NCBI RefSeq assembly: GCF_000972385.1
Contig: NZ_JXTE01000087.1
Span: 1 to 27,475 of the forward strand
Direction: 5' to 3'
Length of the DNA: 27,475 nucleotides
From: Streptomyces sp. WM6386
GTDB taxonomy: Bacteria; Actinomycetota; Actinomycetes; Streptomycetales; Streptomycetaceae
The notes under the pieces: model-generated
Told to the model about the DNA's origin: nothing
Databases searched by the model: none
The model's input: only the letters and a program-made list of their open reading frames with translations
Shown here: positions 15,247 through 23,295 of the stretch, piece by piece
Layout: every line of letters starts with the position of its first letter
Position numbering within the stretch: position 1 is the stretch's first letter
Translations under genes and position numbers: made by a program

Positions 15247-16581
15247 TCAAGGGCTCCAGGTCACCTTGTGCTCCGCCAGACGCGCCAGCACCGCGTGGTT
15301 CGCCTCCCACCCGTCCGGAAACTTCACCACCGTCCCCAGCTGCACCGGCTCCGTCGACGGATAGTCGTCCAGCAGCTCGCCCACCCCAGCCCGGCAGACC
15401 ACGATGCACGCATGCCGGTGGCGGGAGGCGAGGACGCACAGGCGACCTGTCTCCAGGTGGAAGGCGGTGGCGTCGGGGCGGCCGGAGAGCGGGTGCAGGA
15501 CGACCGTGACGTCGTACTCGCGGCCCTGGAGACGGTTCGCCGTGTCGACCGTCACCTCTGTGACGCCCAGCTCGGCCAGGGCCGCGCGGACGGCCGCCGC
15601 CTGGTCGCGGTGGGCCGTGCCTACGGCGATGCGGTCGGCGGTGAGGGGGGCCGGGTCCGGTGAGCGCTCCGAGGTCGCCGCGCCACCCCGGTCCAGCAGC
15701 CGGCGCACGACCGTCGCCACCGCCCGCACCGCCTCCGGATCGGTGCGCGGAGTGTGCCGCGCGGGCAACTCCAGCAGACCCCAGCCCGACCGGGCCGCCT
15801 CGTCGATCACCCGGTCGGGACCGGAGCCGTCCGACGCGACCGCGAAGGCGAGGCTCCGGTCGCCGTGGTCCGTGCCGCTACGGAAGGGCGTGAACGGGTA
15901 GAACGCGTCCGAGACCAGCTGGGCCGCCGACGCAGGGAGCCGCCAGGACACCGGGAGGCGGTGCTGCGGCAGCTCCGGGTTGTGGGCGAGCAGGGTCGTC
16001 ACCGCCGACGCCGACGGGTCGTACGACAGCCCCGCCCACTGCTCGCTGCCCACGATCGCGAACGGGTCCAGCTGCCCCGGGTCGCCCACGAACAGCGCCC
16101 GCTCGAACAGCCCGGCCACGGCCAGCAGCGAGTCCGAACGCATCTGGTACGCCTCGTCGACGATCGCGTGCTGCCACGGCTCGTCGACCTTGACGTGCGC
16201 CCACTTCGCGGCGGTGGAGAGGGTGACCGGGAGACCGGCCAGGTCCGCAGGCTTCGCCGACGTCCGTACGTTCGTCAGCTCGTCCAACGTCTTGTCGTAC
16301 GCGTCCGTGTCACTGCTGTGCAGACGGCCGACCGGCAGCTCCGGGTTCTTCTCCGCGAGCCGCAGCACCAGGTCGTCGACCTGGGCGTTGGTCTGCGCGA
16401 CGACCATCAGCGGGCGCCCCGCCTCGGCCAGTTCGAGCGCCGCGCGGACGACGAGCGTGGACTTCCCGGCGCCGGGCGGGGAGTCGACGACGACACCCCG
16501 CTCGTCGCTGTGCAGGGTGTTGTGGAGGATCGCGTCGGTGGCCTGCGCGGCGGCCGTACCCGGGTCGAAGACCGTGGTCAC
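15247..16581 (-). CDS. SF1 helicase, Upf1/Dna2-like motor
   Basis: This 444-aa superfamily-1 motor has a nearly full motif set: Walker A SPPGAGKST (34-42), motif Ia AQTNAQVDDL (62-71), motif II VDEAYQ (141-146), motif III GDPGQLDPF (166-174), motif IV-like SWRLP (212-216), motif V DTANRLQGREYDVTVV (346-361) and motif VI VLASRHRHA (383-391). The DEAYQ box and GDPGQL point to the Upf1/Dna2/IGHMBP2 group (SF1B) rather than UvrD/RecB. The protein begins only 33 residues before Walker A and so lacks the N-terminal stalk and beta-barrel of that group. The GTG start overlaps the preceding stop by 4 nt with GAGGAGG in front. With the upstream nuclease it forms a Dna2-like pair, predicted to unwind and process DNA or RNA-DNA structures. 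Confidence 0.88.
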   Translation of the reverse strand: MTTVFDPGTAAAQATDAILHNTLHSDERGVVVDSPPGAGKSTLVVRAALELAEAGRPLMVVAQTNAQVDDLVLRLAEKNPELPVGRLHSSDTDAYDKTLDELTNVRTSAKPADLAGLPVTLSTAAKWAHVKVDEPWQHAIVDEAYQMRSDSLLAVAGLFERALFVGDPGQLDPFAIVGSEQWAGLSYDPSASAVTTLLAHNPELPQHRLPVSWRLPASAAQLVSDAFYPFTPFRSGTDHGDRSLAFAVASDGSGPDRVIDEAARSGWGLLELPARHTPRTDPEAVRAVATVVRRLLDRGGAATSERSPDPAPLTADRIAVGTAHRDQAAAVRAALAELGVTEVTVDTANRLQGREYDVTVVLHPLSGRPDATAFHLETGRLCVLASRHRHACIVVCRAGVGELLDDYPSTEPVQLGTVVKFPDGWEANHAVLARLAEHKVTWSP

Positions 16582-18179
16582 AGAACATCCTCCTCGGTCA
16601 TGCGGTCGGCGGCCTCCTGGACCGCCTCGCCGGGCGGCCCGCCGTGCGTCCAGGGCGTGGCCTCCGGGTCGGGCAGCTTCGCGCCGCCGCGCTGCTCGTG
16701 CTCGAAGAGGGTGAAGCAGAGCAGGTCACCCTTCTCCGGCACGGACCCGGTCTCGGGCTCCTTGCCGCGGCCCATCCTGTCGAGGATCCGCAGGACGATC
16801 AGGGCGTCCTCCTCGCCATCGCTCTCGTATCCGACGAACTCGGCCGTCTGCGGCTTGCCGCTCAGCGAGCGGTACACCTTCACGCGCTCCCCGAGGTGCG
16901 GCCGGTCGTCCGTGCGGACCGTGACGAGCGGGCGCGGGCTGGGCCGCTTGCCCTCGCTGTACGTCATCACGACGTCCGTGACCTCACCCGCGAACGCCTC
17001 TCCGGACAGTCGCCGCCCCGCCATCACCAGCGGGTCGTCCAGGGCCTCCTGCGCCTCCAGACGGGCCTGCTCGCGCTCGCGCGTGGCGAGCTTGTTGGCG
17101 GCGGTGACCGCGTCGTCGCGGCGCGGCTGCGGGGGCTCGCCGGCGAGGACACGGTCGCGGTGGCTGGTGAAGGACCAGCGGTCCCGGGTCCAGCGCTCCT
17201 CGACGCGCGCGCCCTCGGGCAGCGTCCGCAGCAGATCCAGGCCGCGCCACACGGCGTCCCAGGTGGGCCGGGTCCGGCTCTCGACCAGCTTTCTGATCTC
17301 CCGCTCGGCGGTGGTGAGTTCACCGAGCCGGTCGTCCGCCTCCAGACCGTCCTGGGCGGCGGCGAGGGCGGTACGCGCGCGGTCGTAGCGCTCGATGGCC
17401 GGGGCGAGCAGTTTGTTGTCGAACGCCGGGTCGGTGGCGGGGCCGGCCGGCGGGTGCAGCAGCTGCCCCTTCGCGTCCCGGCCGAGCTCGGCCTCCAGCG
17501 CGGCCTCGGCGCCGGTCGTGCCCTCGGGCGGGTCGATCCAGGCGAGCAGCGCGCCCAGGTGCTGGTCCTCCAGGGTGGACTGGCCGGTCGCCCAGTGCCG
17601 GGACAGGACCTCCGTCGCGGCGAGCAGCAGGGAGGAGCCGGGGACCCGGGCCCGCTCCCCGAAGTGGGTCAGCCACCGGCCCAGCAACGGCACGCGCGGC
17701 GGTGCGGGATGCGGGGACTCGGGGTCCTGCTCGGCCGTACGCCGAAAACGCATCGAGCGTCCCAGCAGCCGTACGAGGTCGATGCCCGCGCGGCTCGGCA
17801 CGATCAGCTGCGGGGCGTCCGCGCACAGCTCGACCTCGACCTTGACCCGCTTGCCGGTCTCCGGATCGGTCTCGCTGCGCTCGGCCGCCTCGACGGCCTC
17901 CGCGTACGTGTCGACGTACGGCAGCACGATGTCCGCCAGCTCGGCCAGGAACGCGAACCGCAGATCGCGGTCGCGGGGCTGCGGTACGACGAGGAGGCGC
18001 GGGGCGTCCCGGTCGGTGCCGACGAGCGCGCCGAGCGGGGCGCCGGCCTCACCGGCGGTGGTGAGCGGCACGAGGACGAGGGGCCGGTCGCAGAGGTGTC
18101 GGTGCCGGACCGTGGCGGAGGGCTGGGCGCGGCCGCTGGTGACGGCTTCCAGGCGGGCGAGGGTGGCGATCAGTGACAT
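16578..18179 (-). CDS. Unknown 533-aa protein between nuclease and helicase
   Basis: No named domain is recognised. The N-terminal third is mixed alpha/beta (RHRHLCDRPLVLVPLT, then RLLVVPQPRDRDLRFAFLAELADIVLPYV). Residues about 255-320 and 355-382 are charged and helical, likely coiled-coil (AEREIRKLVESRTRP; ANKLATREREQARLEAQEAL). Residues about 395-495 look beta-rich (AGEVTDVVMTYSEG, PHLGERVKVYRSLSG, TAEFVGYESDGEEDALIVLRIL). A helical stalk followed by a beta barrel just before an SF1 motor resembles the N-terminal part of Upf1-like helicases, which the next gene lacks. The ATG has GGAGG in front and overlaps the nuclease gene by 10 nt; the stop overlaps the helicase start by 4 nt. It is probably a subunit of the same complex. 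Confidence 0.8.
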   Translation of the reverse strand: MSLIATLARLEAVTSGRAQPSATVRHRHLCDRPLVLVPLTTAGEAGAPLGALVGTDRDAPRLLVVPQPRDRDLRFAFLAELADIVLPYVDTYAEAVEAAERSETDPETGKRVKVEVELCADAPQLIVPSRAGIDLVRLLGRSMRFRRTAEQDPESPHPAPPRVPLLGRWLTHFGERARVPGSSLLLAATEVLSRHWATGQSTLEDQHLGALLAWIDPPEGTTGAEAALEAELGRDAKGQLLHPPAGPATDPAFDNKLLAPAIERYDRARTALAAAQDGLEADDRLGELTTAEREIRKLVESRTRPTWDAVWRGLDLLRTLPEGARVEERWTRDRWSFTSHRDRVLAGEPPQPRRDDAVTAANKLATREREQARLEAQEALDDPLVMAGRRLSGEAFAGEVTDVVMTYSEGKRPSPRPLVTVRTDDRPHLGERVKVYRSLSGKPQTAEFVGYESDGEEDALIVLRILDRMGRGKEPETGSVPEKGDLLCFTLFEHEQRGGAKLPDPEATPWTHGGPPGEAVQEAADRMTEEDVL

Positions 18180-19390
18180 GCGGGTGCCTCCGGTGCGGTC
18201 GCCCCCGGCGCCATGGCGCTCAGCGCCTCGGCCCGCAGTTCCGCCGCTCTGCGCAGGGCGGCCACCGCCGGGTCCGCGCCGTCCCCGGCCTCTCCGCGGG
18301 CCGCGGCCAGGACGTCCGCCACGGTGGTCAGGCCGCCGAGTTCGGCCCGCACGGACCGGCCCAGGGACGTCACCGCGCCGGCCGCGCGGGAGCGGTCACG
18401 GCAGTGGAAGGCCAGCTCGCATGCGGCCAGGCACTCGGGCGCGTATGTCGCCGGGACCGACTCGACGGCCGCCGTCAGCTCCTCGGTGGGCCGCGCGGGG
18501 TCGAAGCAGGTGCCCTCGGGGAGCGTCTCGGCGATGTCCTGGACACGGGTCAGACGGGCCAGCTGGCGGCCGGTCACCGCCCGCTGCTTGCGGATGTCGA
18601 CGGCGGAGGCGGTGGGCAGGTTGGAGAAGTCCTTGGGGCAGACGAGCAGCACCCGGTCGCGCACCTCGGGAGCGGGGGCGCTTTCTTGGGTGAGACGCGC
18701 CGCGACCTGCTCCAGCGCCAGCACGTACACCGCCGCCTGCCGCGCCGCCGCGCCCACCTTCGCCGGGTCCGCCGAACCGTCCAGCATCGGGAAGGACTTG
18801 ATCTCCACGACCGTCCACGTGCCGTCCGGGTGCACGACCACCGCGTCCGGCTCCAGGAAGGCGGGGGAACCCGCGACGTCCAGCGCGAGCATCGGGTGGT
18901 CGAGCAGCGTCCACTCGCCGGCCGCCTCGGTGGCCTCGCGCAGCGCCAGCGCCGTCCGGGCCGTGCGCCCCTCGGGGCCGATCGCGGTCAGCTCGGGCAC
19001 ACGCGCATGGGCGGGCGGCTCGGCGGACGGGTCCAGCCTCTCGTGGACCAGCCGCAGCAGCTCCGCGCCGCCGTCCGCCTTGGCCTTCGCCTCGAACGCG
19101 TTGCCCCGGGTGAGCGCGAACTGCGACTGACCGAACGCCGACGGCGAGCCGAGCGCGCCCGCCAGCGCCGCCTTGTTCACCCCGGCGCCGTCCAGGATCG
19201 CGCGCCGTCTGCAGCCCGGGTTCGCGGCGAGGGCGGCCAGGGCGCGGGCATCCAGCGCCTTGGCCGGTACGTCGGGACCGCGCAGCTCAGCGAGCTGTTG
19301 CCGGAGCGCCGTCCCCCGCTTCCGAGGGGGAGGCACTCGGCTCGGTTCCTGGTCCGAACCGTGTCTCGCGCTGCCGTGGAATTCGCTCAC
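18170..19390 (-). CDS. Cas4/RecB-like PD-(D/E)XK nuclease with likely Fe-S cluster
   Basis: This 406-aa protein has the motifs of the RecB/Cas4 nuclease clan: RGNAFE (95-100), D182 in EPDAVVV, the E-x-K pair E196/K198 in VVEIKSF, and the QxxxY motif at Q218-Y222 (RQAAVYVLALEQ). Four cysteines fit the Fe-S staple of Cas4, AddB and Dna2: C60 near the N-terminus (NPGCRRR), and C320, C324 and C330 as C-x3-C-x5-C in ECLAACELAFHC. It should cut or resect DNA ends with metal ions. The GTG start at 19390 is uncertain, with no good ribosome site; it lies 104 nt inside the PAP2 gene. An in-frame GTG at 19336 is an alternative. It overlaps the next gene by 10 nt. Confidence 0.82.
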   Translation of the reverse strand: MSEFHGSARHGSDQEPSRVPPPRKRGTALRQQLAELRGPDVPAKALDARALAALAANPGCRRRAILDGAGVNKAALAGALGSPSAFGQSQFALTRGNAFEAKAKADGGAELLRLVHERLDPSAEPPAHARVPELTAIGPEGRTARTALALREATEAAGEWTLLDHPMLALDVAGSPAFLEPDAVVVHPDGTWTVVEIKSFPMLDGSADPAKVGAAARQAAVYVLALEQVAARLTQESAPAPEVRDRVLLVCPKDFSNLPTASAVDIRKQRAVTGRQLARLTRVQDIAETLPEGTCFDPARPTEELTAAVESVPATYAPECLAACELAFHCRDRSRAAGAVTSLGRSVRAELGGLTTVADVLAAARGEAGDGADPAVAALRRAAELRAEALSAMAPGATAPEAPACH

Positions 19391-20240
19391 CCGCGGAAGT
19401 CTGGCATCCGGCACTGACAATTGAGGCCTGTGCGCCGGGAGTGCTCGCCGCGGCAGGCGCGAGGACCACCGCCGCGCGCGCCTTGAACCGGTCCGCGCCG
19501 CGCAGCACCAACGGCGCCAGCAGCAGCCCGACACCCATGACGGCGGCGCCCGCGACCGCGTCGAGGAAGTAGTGGTTGGCTGTGCCCATCACCACGATCG
19601 TGGTGATCAGCGGGTAGGCGACACCCAGAGCCTTCGTCGTACGCGTGCCGCCGTAGCGCCACAGCATGACCCCGCACCACAGGGCCCAGCCCACATGCAG
19701 GCTCGGCATGGCCGCGTACTGGTTCGTCATGCCGCCCATGCCCCGGGGCGCGCTCGCCTCGCCGCCCCACCAGCCGTACGAGCTGTACTGGGCCATCGTG
19801 TCGACGAAGCCGTAGCTCTCCGACAGCAGGCGCGGCGGGCAGGTCGGCAGCAGGGTGAAGCCGATCAGGCCGATGAACGTCGAGGTCATCAGCCAGGTGC
19901 GGGCCGCGCGGTAGAGCGCCGTGCGGGACCGGAAGAGCCAGATCAGGATCGCCGGGGTGACCAGGTAGTGCAGTGACGCGTACCAGAAGTCGGCCGGTAC
20001 ACCGATCCAGGTCTGGCTGGTGAACAGGCGGTTGAGCGGGTGCTCCGCGTTGATGTGGAGGAACTTCTCCACCTTCAGGATCGCCAGACCGTGGTCGACG
20101 GCGTGCGTGACGTCGCCCCGCGCGAGGAGTCGGCCCGCCGAGTAGCAGGCGTACACCAGGACGAGCAGCGGCAACTCCGTCCACCAGCGCAGACGGGTTC
20201 GCGAGGCAGCCTCGATGCCTGGTGTCTCGGCGTGCGGCAT
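19287..20240 (-). CDS. PAP2-superfamily membrane phosphatase / phosphotransferase-like protein
   Basis: This 317-aa polytopic membrane protein has about six hydrophobic segments (about 22-40, 84-103, 118-133, 180-195, 205-220 and 227-245). PAP2 motifs are PSLH (179-182) and TANHYFLDAVAG (220-231, with H223 and D227). The N-terminal layout, with WYASLHYLVTP and TLLPTCPPRLL, resembles the PAP2_3/inositol-phosphorylceramide-synthase-like subgroup acting on lipid phosphates at the outer membrane face. GGGGGAGG precedes the ATG at 20240. The C-terminal tail (about 255-317) is low-complexity and shares 104 nt with the nuclease gene in another frame. It leads the minus-strand run that includes the nuclease-helicase genes, but a functional link is not evident. 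Confidence 0.85.
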   Translation of the reverse strand: MPHAETPGIEAASRTRLRWWTELPLLVLVYACYSAGRLLARGDVTHAVDHGLAILKVEKFLHINAEHPLNRLFTSQTWIGVPADFWYASLHYLVTPAILIWLFRSRTALYRAARTWLMTSTFIGLIGFTLLPTCPPRLLSESYGFVDTMAQYSSYGWWGGEASAPRGMGGMTNQYAAMPSLHVGWALWCGVMLWRYGGTRTTKALGVAYPLITTIVVMGTANHYFLDAVAGAAVMGVGLLLAPLVLRGADRFKARAAVVLAPAAASTPGAQASIVSAGCQTSAGERIPRQRETRFGPGTEPSASPSEAGDGAPATAR

Positions 20241-20318
20241 CCGATCGCCTCCCCCTTCTTGTCGCGGCGTCCGGTTGCCCGGTCTTACCACTTTACGGTG
20301 TATGTGGTCGTCCCTGTT

Positions 20319-20335
20319 GAGGGCCCCCGGCCCTC
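20319..20335. promoter_or_regulatory. Inverted repeat in the PAP2 / histidine phosphatase divergent gap
   Basis: GAGGGCC and GGCCCTC are perfect inverted repeats with a CCC loop, near the middle of the 191-bp divergent gap (20241-20431). It could be an operator or a small hairpin. No convincing promoter elements were identified around it. Confidence 0.3.
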
Positions 20336-20431
20336 TAGGACGCGGAGATCGCCCGTCGGGTTGCCCCCGCACAGGGTGCGGGATGATGGATGCGGCCCGC
20401 CCGCATTTTTCCTCGAAAGGTCACTTGGCTC

Positions 20432-21028
20432 ATGGCACCGCGCATCCTGCTGGCCCGGCACGGACAGACCGAATGGTCGCTGGCCGGGAAACATACCGGC
20501 AGGACCGATGTGCCGCTCCTGGAGGAGGGGCGCCGAGGCGCCAAACTACTCGGTGAGCGTCTGCACCGCGCGCCGCTCGACGGTCTGCCCGGGGTCGAGG
20601 TGCGCACCAGCCCGCTGGCACGCGCGCGTGAGACGTGCGAGATCGCCGGATTCAAGGAGCGCGCGAGCGAGTGGGACACGCTCCTCGAGTGGGACTACGG
20701 CGCGTACGAGGGCATGACCCCGGCCGACATCCACGCCGTCCGCCCCGGCTGGCTCATCTGGCGCGACGGGGTGCCCGAGGGCGAGACGCTCGCCGAGGTG
20801 ACGGCCCGCGCGGACGAGGTGGTCGCCTGGGCCCGCGCGGCGGGCCGGGACGTCCTGGTCTTCGCGCACGGGCACATCCTGCGGTCCATAGGCGCACGCT
20901 GGCTGGGCCTGCCGCTCGACTTCGCCGCGCGGATACGGCTGAACCCGACGTCGCTTTCGGTCCTGGGCTGGGCCTACGGCGAGCCGGCGATCGAGAGCTG
21001 GAACGACCTGGGGCATCTCGCGGGCTAG
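20432..21028 (+). CDS. Histidine phosphatase family protein (phosphoglycerate mutase-like)
   Basis: This 198-aa cytoplasmic enzyme uses a phosphohistidine intermediate. Motifs are [11 protein letters not shown] with the nucleophilic histidine, [13 protein letters not shown], the acidic [15 protein letters not shown] segment with the proton-donor glutamate, and the second catalytic histidine in [18 protein letters not shown]. Length fits small acid-phosphatase or SixA/PhoE-like members. The ATG has GAAAGG about 11 nt upstream; the frame extends to 20390 without a better site. Its stop overlaps the end of the convergent regulator by 4 nt. The substrate may be a sugar phosphate or other phosphomonoester. 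Confidence 0.88.
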   Translation: MAPRILLARHGQTEWSLAGKHTGRTDVPLLEEGRRGAKLLGERLHRAPLDGLPGVEVRTSPLARARETCEIAGFKERASEWDTLLEWDYGAYEGMTPADIHAVRPGWLIWRDGVPEGETLAEVTARADEVVAWARAAGRDVLVFAHGHILRSIGARWLGLPLDFAARIRLNPTSLSVLGWAYGEPAIESWNDLGHLAG

Positions 21029-22500
21029 GCCGATCTCGGCACGCTCGCGTGCCGTTCCAGGAACGTGGAGACCCCCGACGCCCTGCGGTGCGGCAGCAGC
21101 ACCCGAGCCGTCCCCGCCAGCATCGACTGGATCCGTGACGACTGCACCTGACCCAACAGGTCCAGGACGCGCATCCCCGCCGCCGCGGCCTCGTCGGGCC
21201 GGCCGCCGCGGGCCAGGTCGTCCGCCAGCTCGGCCGTGTACAGGGCGATGTTCCGGCTGAAGTGGGGGTCCTGCAGCTCGGCCGCGCGGTGCGCGTGGCG
21301 GGCCGCGCGCGGCCAGTCGCCCAGCGTCGACCAGCACTGCGCCTCCAGGCCCTCCAGTTCGGCCTCGCCGTAGAAGCTCATCCACTCGGGGTCGGCGTCC
21401 GAGGGGCCACGATCGAAGAGGGCCTGGGCGCGGGCCAGCGCCTGTTCGCAGCCGGTGCGGTCGGCGAGCCCCGCCCAGCCGCCCGCCTCGCGCAGCGCGA
21501 GCAGCGACATCAGCCGTGCGGAGCCCAGCGGGCGTCCGACGCGCTGCGCGGCCTGCGCGGCGCGCAACGCCTCCCGCGGGCGCCCCGCGTCGCGCGCGAG
21601 GAACGCCGTGTTGCAGAAGGCGTGCGACTCCAGGGCGGCGTCACCGGTCATCCGGGCGGTCGCGAGCGCCTCCGCGTAGTGCGAGCGCGCGTCGTCGTAC
21701 CGCCCCGAGTCGTGCGCCAGCCAGCCCACCGAGATGGCGAGCTCACCCGCGCCCGAGTGCAGGCGGTCGGCGGTCGTCTGCCGGGTGGCTCCGGCGTCCA
21801 GCAGCGCGTACGCGGCGCGCAGCGGCGTCGCCGCGCGCCGGTACAGCCCGTCCGCGCCGTGCCGGTCGTCCAGCAGCCGGATCCTGCGGACCGCTTCGTC
21901 CAGGGCGTCCACATCACCCGCCCCCACCCGGCGGACGGGGCGTCTCGCAGCCGCGGCGACGGGGCTCCCCCCGCCCGAGCCGAGGCGGGAGTGGGGGAGG
22001 GCGAGCCCGATGGGGGTCAGTGAGGCGGTGGCCACCGTGGCGCCCCCGCTGGTCATGAATGCGCGACGCAGCACGTCGCTCTCCTCGTTGTCGTACGTCT
22101 CGTAGGGGTCCTGCGTGTCATACGGCTCGTACGCCCCCCATGTCTCACCCGTGGCGTGCACGGGGGTCGAGACGCAGGCCGGTGGCGCGACCTCGGTGGT
22201 GCGCGCCCCGCGTCCGCGTACGGACGAGCGGGGGGCGAACCCCAGGTCGGTGAGCGTGCGGCCGGGGAACATGTGCAGGAACACCCGTTCGTACGCGTAG
22301 TTGGGGCAGCGGATCTCGCCCGCCTCGACCCGGCCCACATAGCGCGCGTCACAGCTGACCCGCTCGCCGATCTCGCGGGCGGCCCGCCGCACCGCCGCGG
22401 CGAACTCGGCCGGGGAGCGCTGTCCGCGCAGCTCCCGGAACGCGAGGTTCGGCCGCGGTGGCCTGGGGTACTGGGACGAGGTCATCGTTGACGACGCCAT
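21025..22500 (-). CDS. HTH/TPR-type regulator (NsdA-like architecture)
   Basis: This 491-aa protein has the architecture of Streptomyces regulators with an N-terminal DNA-binding-like module and C-terminal tetratricopeptide-type repeats. Residues about 18-90 resemble a Xre-like HTH ([56 protein letters not shown]). A low-complexity, acidic/tyrosine-rich linker follows (about 118-142), then [13 protein letters not shown] (145-157). Helical TPR-like repeats run from about 195 to the end ([43 protein letters not shown]). The ATG at 22500 has AGAGGA upstream. Residues 165-180 are encoded by a REP-like palindrome. NsdA-type proteins restrain antibiotic production and sporulation; I infer only a similar class, not the same gene. 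Confidence 0.75.
   Translation of the reverse strand: MASSTMTSSQYPRPPRPNLAFRELRGQRSPAEFAAAVRRAAREIGERVSCDARYVGRVEAGEIRCPNYAYERVFLHMFPGRTLTDLGFAPRSSVRGRGARTTEVAPPACVSTPVHATGETWGAYEPYDTQDPYETYDNEESDVLRRAFMTSGGATVATASLTPIGLALPHSRLGSGGGSPVAAAARRPVRRVGAGDVDALDEAVRRIRLLDDRHGADGLYRRAATPLRAAYALLDAGATRQTTADRLHSGAGELAISVGWLAHDSGRYDDARSHYAEALATARMTGDAALESHAFCNTAFLARDAGRPREALRAAQAAQRVGRPLGSARLMSLLALREAGGWAGLADRTGCEQALARAQALFDRGPSDADPEWMSFYGEAELEGLEAQCWSTLGDWPRAARHAHRAAELQDPHFSRNIALYTAELADDLARGGRPDEAAAAGMRVLDLLGQVQSSRIQSMLAGTARVLLPHRRASGVSTFLERHASVPRSA
21962..22008. repeat. REP-like palindrome embedded in the regulator coding sequence
   Basis: GGGCTC and GAGCCC bound an imperfect GC-rich palindrome (CCCCCGCCC... 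GGCGGG.. GGGGG). It is recalled as one of the commonest Streptomyces repeats, which often translates as [14 protein letters not shown] peptide. Here it encodes residues 165-180 of the regulator ([16 protein letters not shown]) in frame, in the linker after the HTH part. Confidence 0.65.
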
Positions 22501-22630
22501 GGCCGGGTCCTCTCGTGCGAACCGTCGAACCATGCCGGATTCGGGGTGAGTTGTGCGTGTGACACCCTGTTTCCAGCGGGCATGAACGTACCCGCTGTGC
22601 CGGACCCGCCACGCAGGGTTTGGCTACAAA

Positions 22631-22647
22631 CCGGATATCTCATCCGG
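22631..22647. promoter_or_regulatory. Inverted repeat in the regulator / prim-pol-like divergent gap
   Basis: CCGGAT and ATCCGG are perfect inverted repeats with a 5-nt spacer. Nearby are two TGCCAT direct repeats (22652-22668 region). The 273-bp gap (22501-22773) holds both divergent promoters, but I could not place a clear -35/-10 pair. Confidence 0.3.
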
Positions 22648-22773
22648 GATCTGCCATGAACTGCCATCCTTTGCGGCTGACTTGCGCCGTAGCCGTTGAC
22701 GCCGCCGGGCGTTGAACTTCACAGGACCGGGAGCCGCCCGACTCCCGACCCGCTCGTTACGAGGAGGGGTTCC

Positions 22774-23202
22774 GTGGTGGAGGCCGGGATGGAGACCAGG
22801 CAGAGCATCGAAGTGTGTGCGCCGCTGACGGAGCGCCGCGAACCACCGGCCCCGGAGGCCGGGTGCGACCTCGTCACGGTGCCGACCCGGCAGGGCCTGG
22901 AGGCGGTCGACATCCTGCGGCGCGGGGCGGGGGACGCGGTGGGGCCGGTTCTCCACGACGACGGTGGCGACACCCTCGGCTTCGTGGTCCCGCCGGGCAC
23001 GGCCGCCGCGTGGGACGTACCGGGCAGCACCTGTACGGAGACCGACGGGCGGGGGCTGCGACTGAACCCCGAGCCTCCGGTGGAGGGCTCGGACTGGCTG
23101 CTGCCACCGGGTGAGGCCGACCTGGCGACGGACCCGGCGGTGCTGCGGGCGGCGCTGGGGGAGGCGGCGCGGTTGATCGAGGCGGCGGACAACTGCCGGT
23201 GA
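22774..23202 (+). CDS. Small prim-pol-like protein, divergent from the HTH/TPR regulator
   Basis: This 142-aa soluble protein has no recognised catalytic motif. Its order of segments parallels the 198-aa protein at 14082-14678: CDLVTVPTRQGLEAVDILRR, then GDAVGPVLHDDGGDTLGFVV, PPGTAAAWDVPG, GRGLRLNPEPP, DWLLPPG and a final helix VLRAALGEAARLIEAA. It therefore may be a reduced relative of the prim-pol N-terminal-like family. The GTG at 22774 was chosen because GAGGAGGGG lies just upstream. Divergence from the regulator suggests joint control. Function is unknown. Confidence 0.65.
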   Translation: MVEAGMETRQSIEVCAPLTERREPPAPEAGCDLVTVPTRQGLEAVDILRRGAGDAVGPVLHDDGGDTLGFVVPPGTAAAWDVPGSTCTETDGRGLRLNPEPPVEGSDWLLPPGEADLATDPAVLRAALGEAARLIEAADNCR

Positions 23203-23295
23203 CGTGGCGTGGCGTGACGTGATGGGGCCCGGTGTCGGTGCGGGGCGGAAGCCGCCCCGGCGGCACGACCGCCTGCCGCTTGCGACAATGCCCCC

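Noticed and set aside
15754..17388. Long plus-strand open frame antisense to the helicase and the unknown protein genes
   Set aside because: It is a GC-bias shadow: Arg/Gly/Pro-rich with no domain, while the minus-strand frames carry clear motifs and coupled starts.
18170..19390. Calling the nuclease a CRISPR Cas4 protein
   Set aside because: No CRISPR array or cas1/cas2 in the window; neighbouring SF1 helicase and size (406 aa, larger than Cas4) favour a Dna2/RecB-like enzyme.
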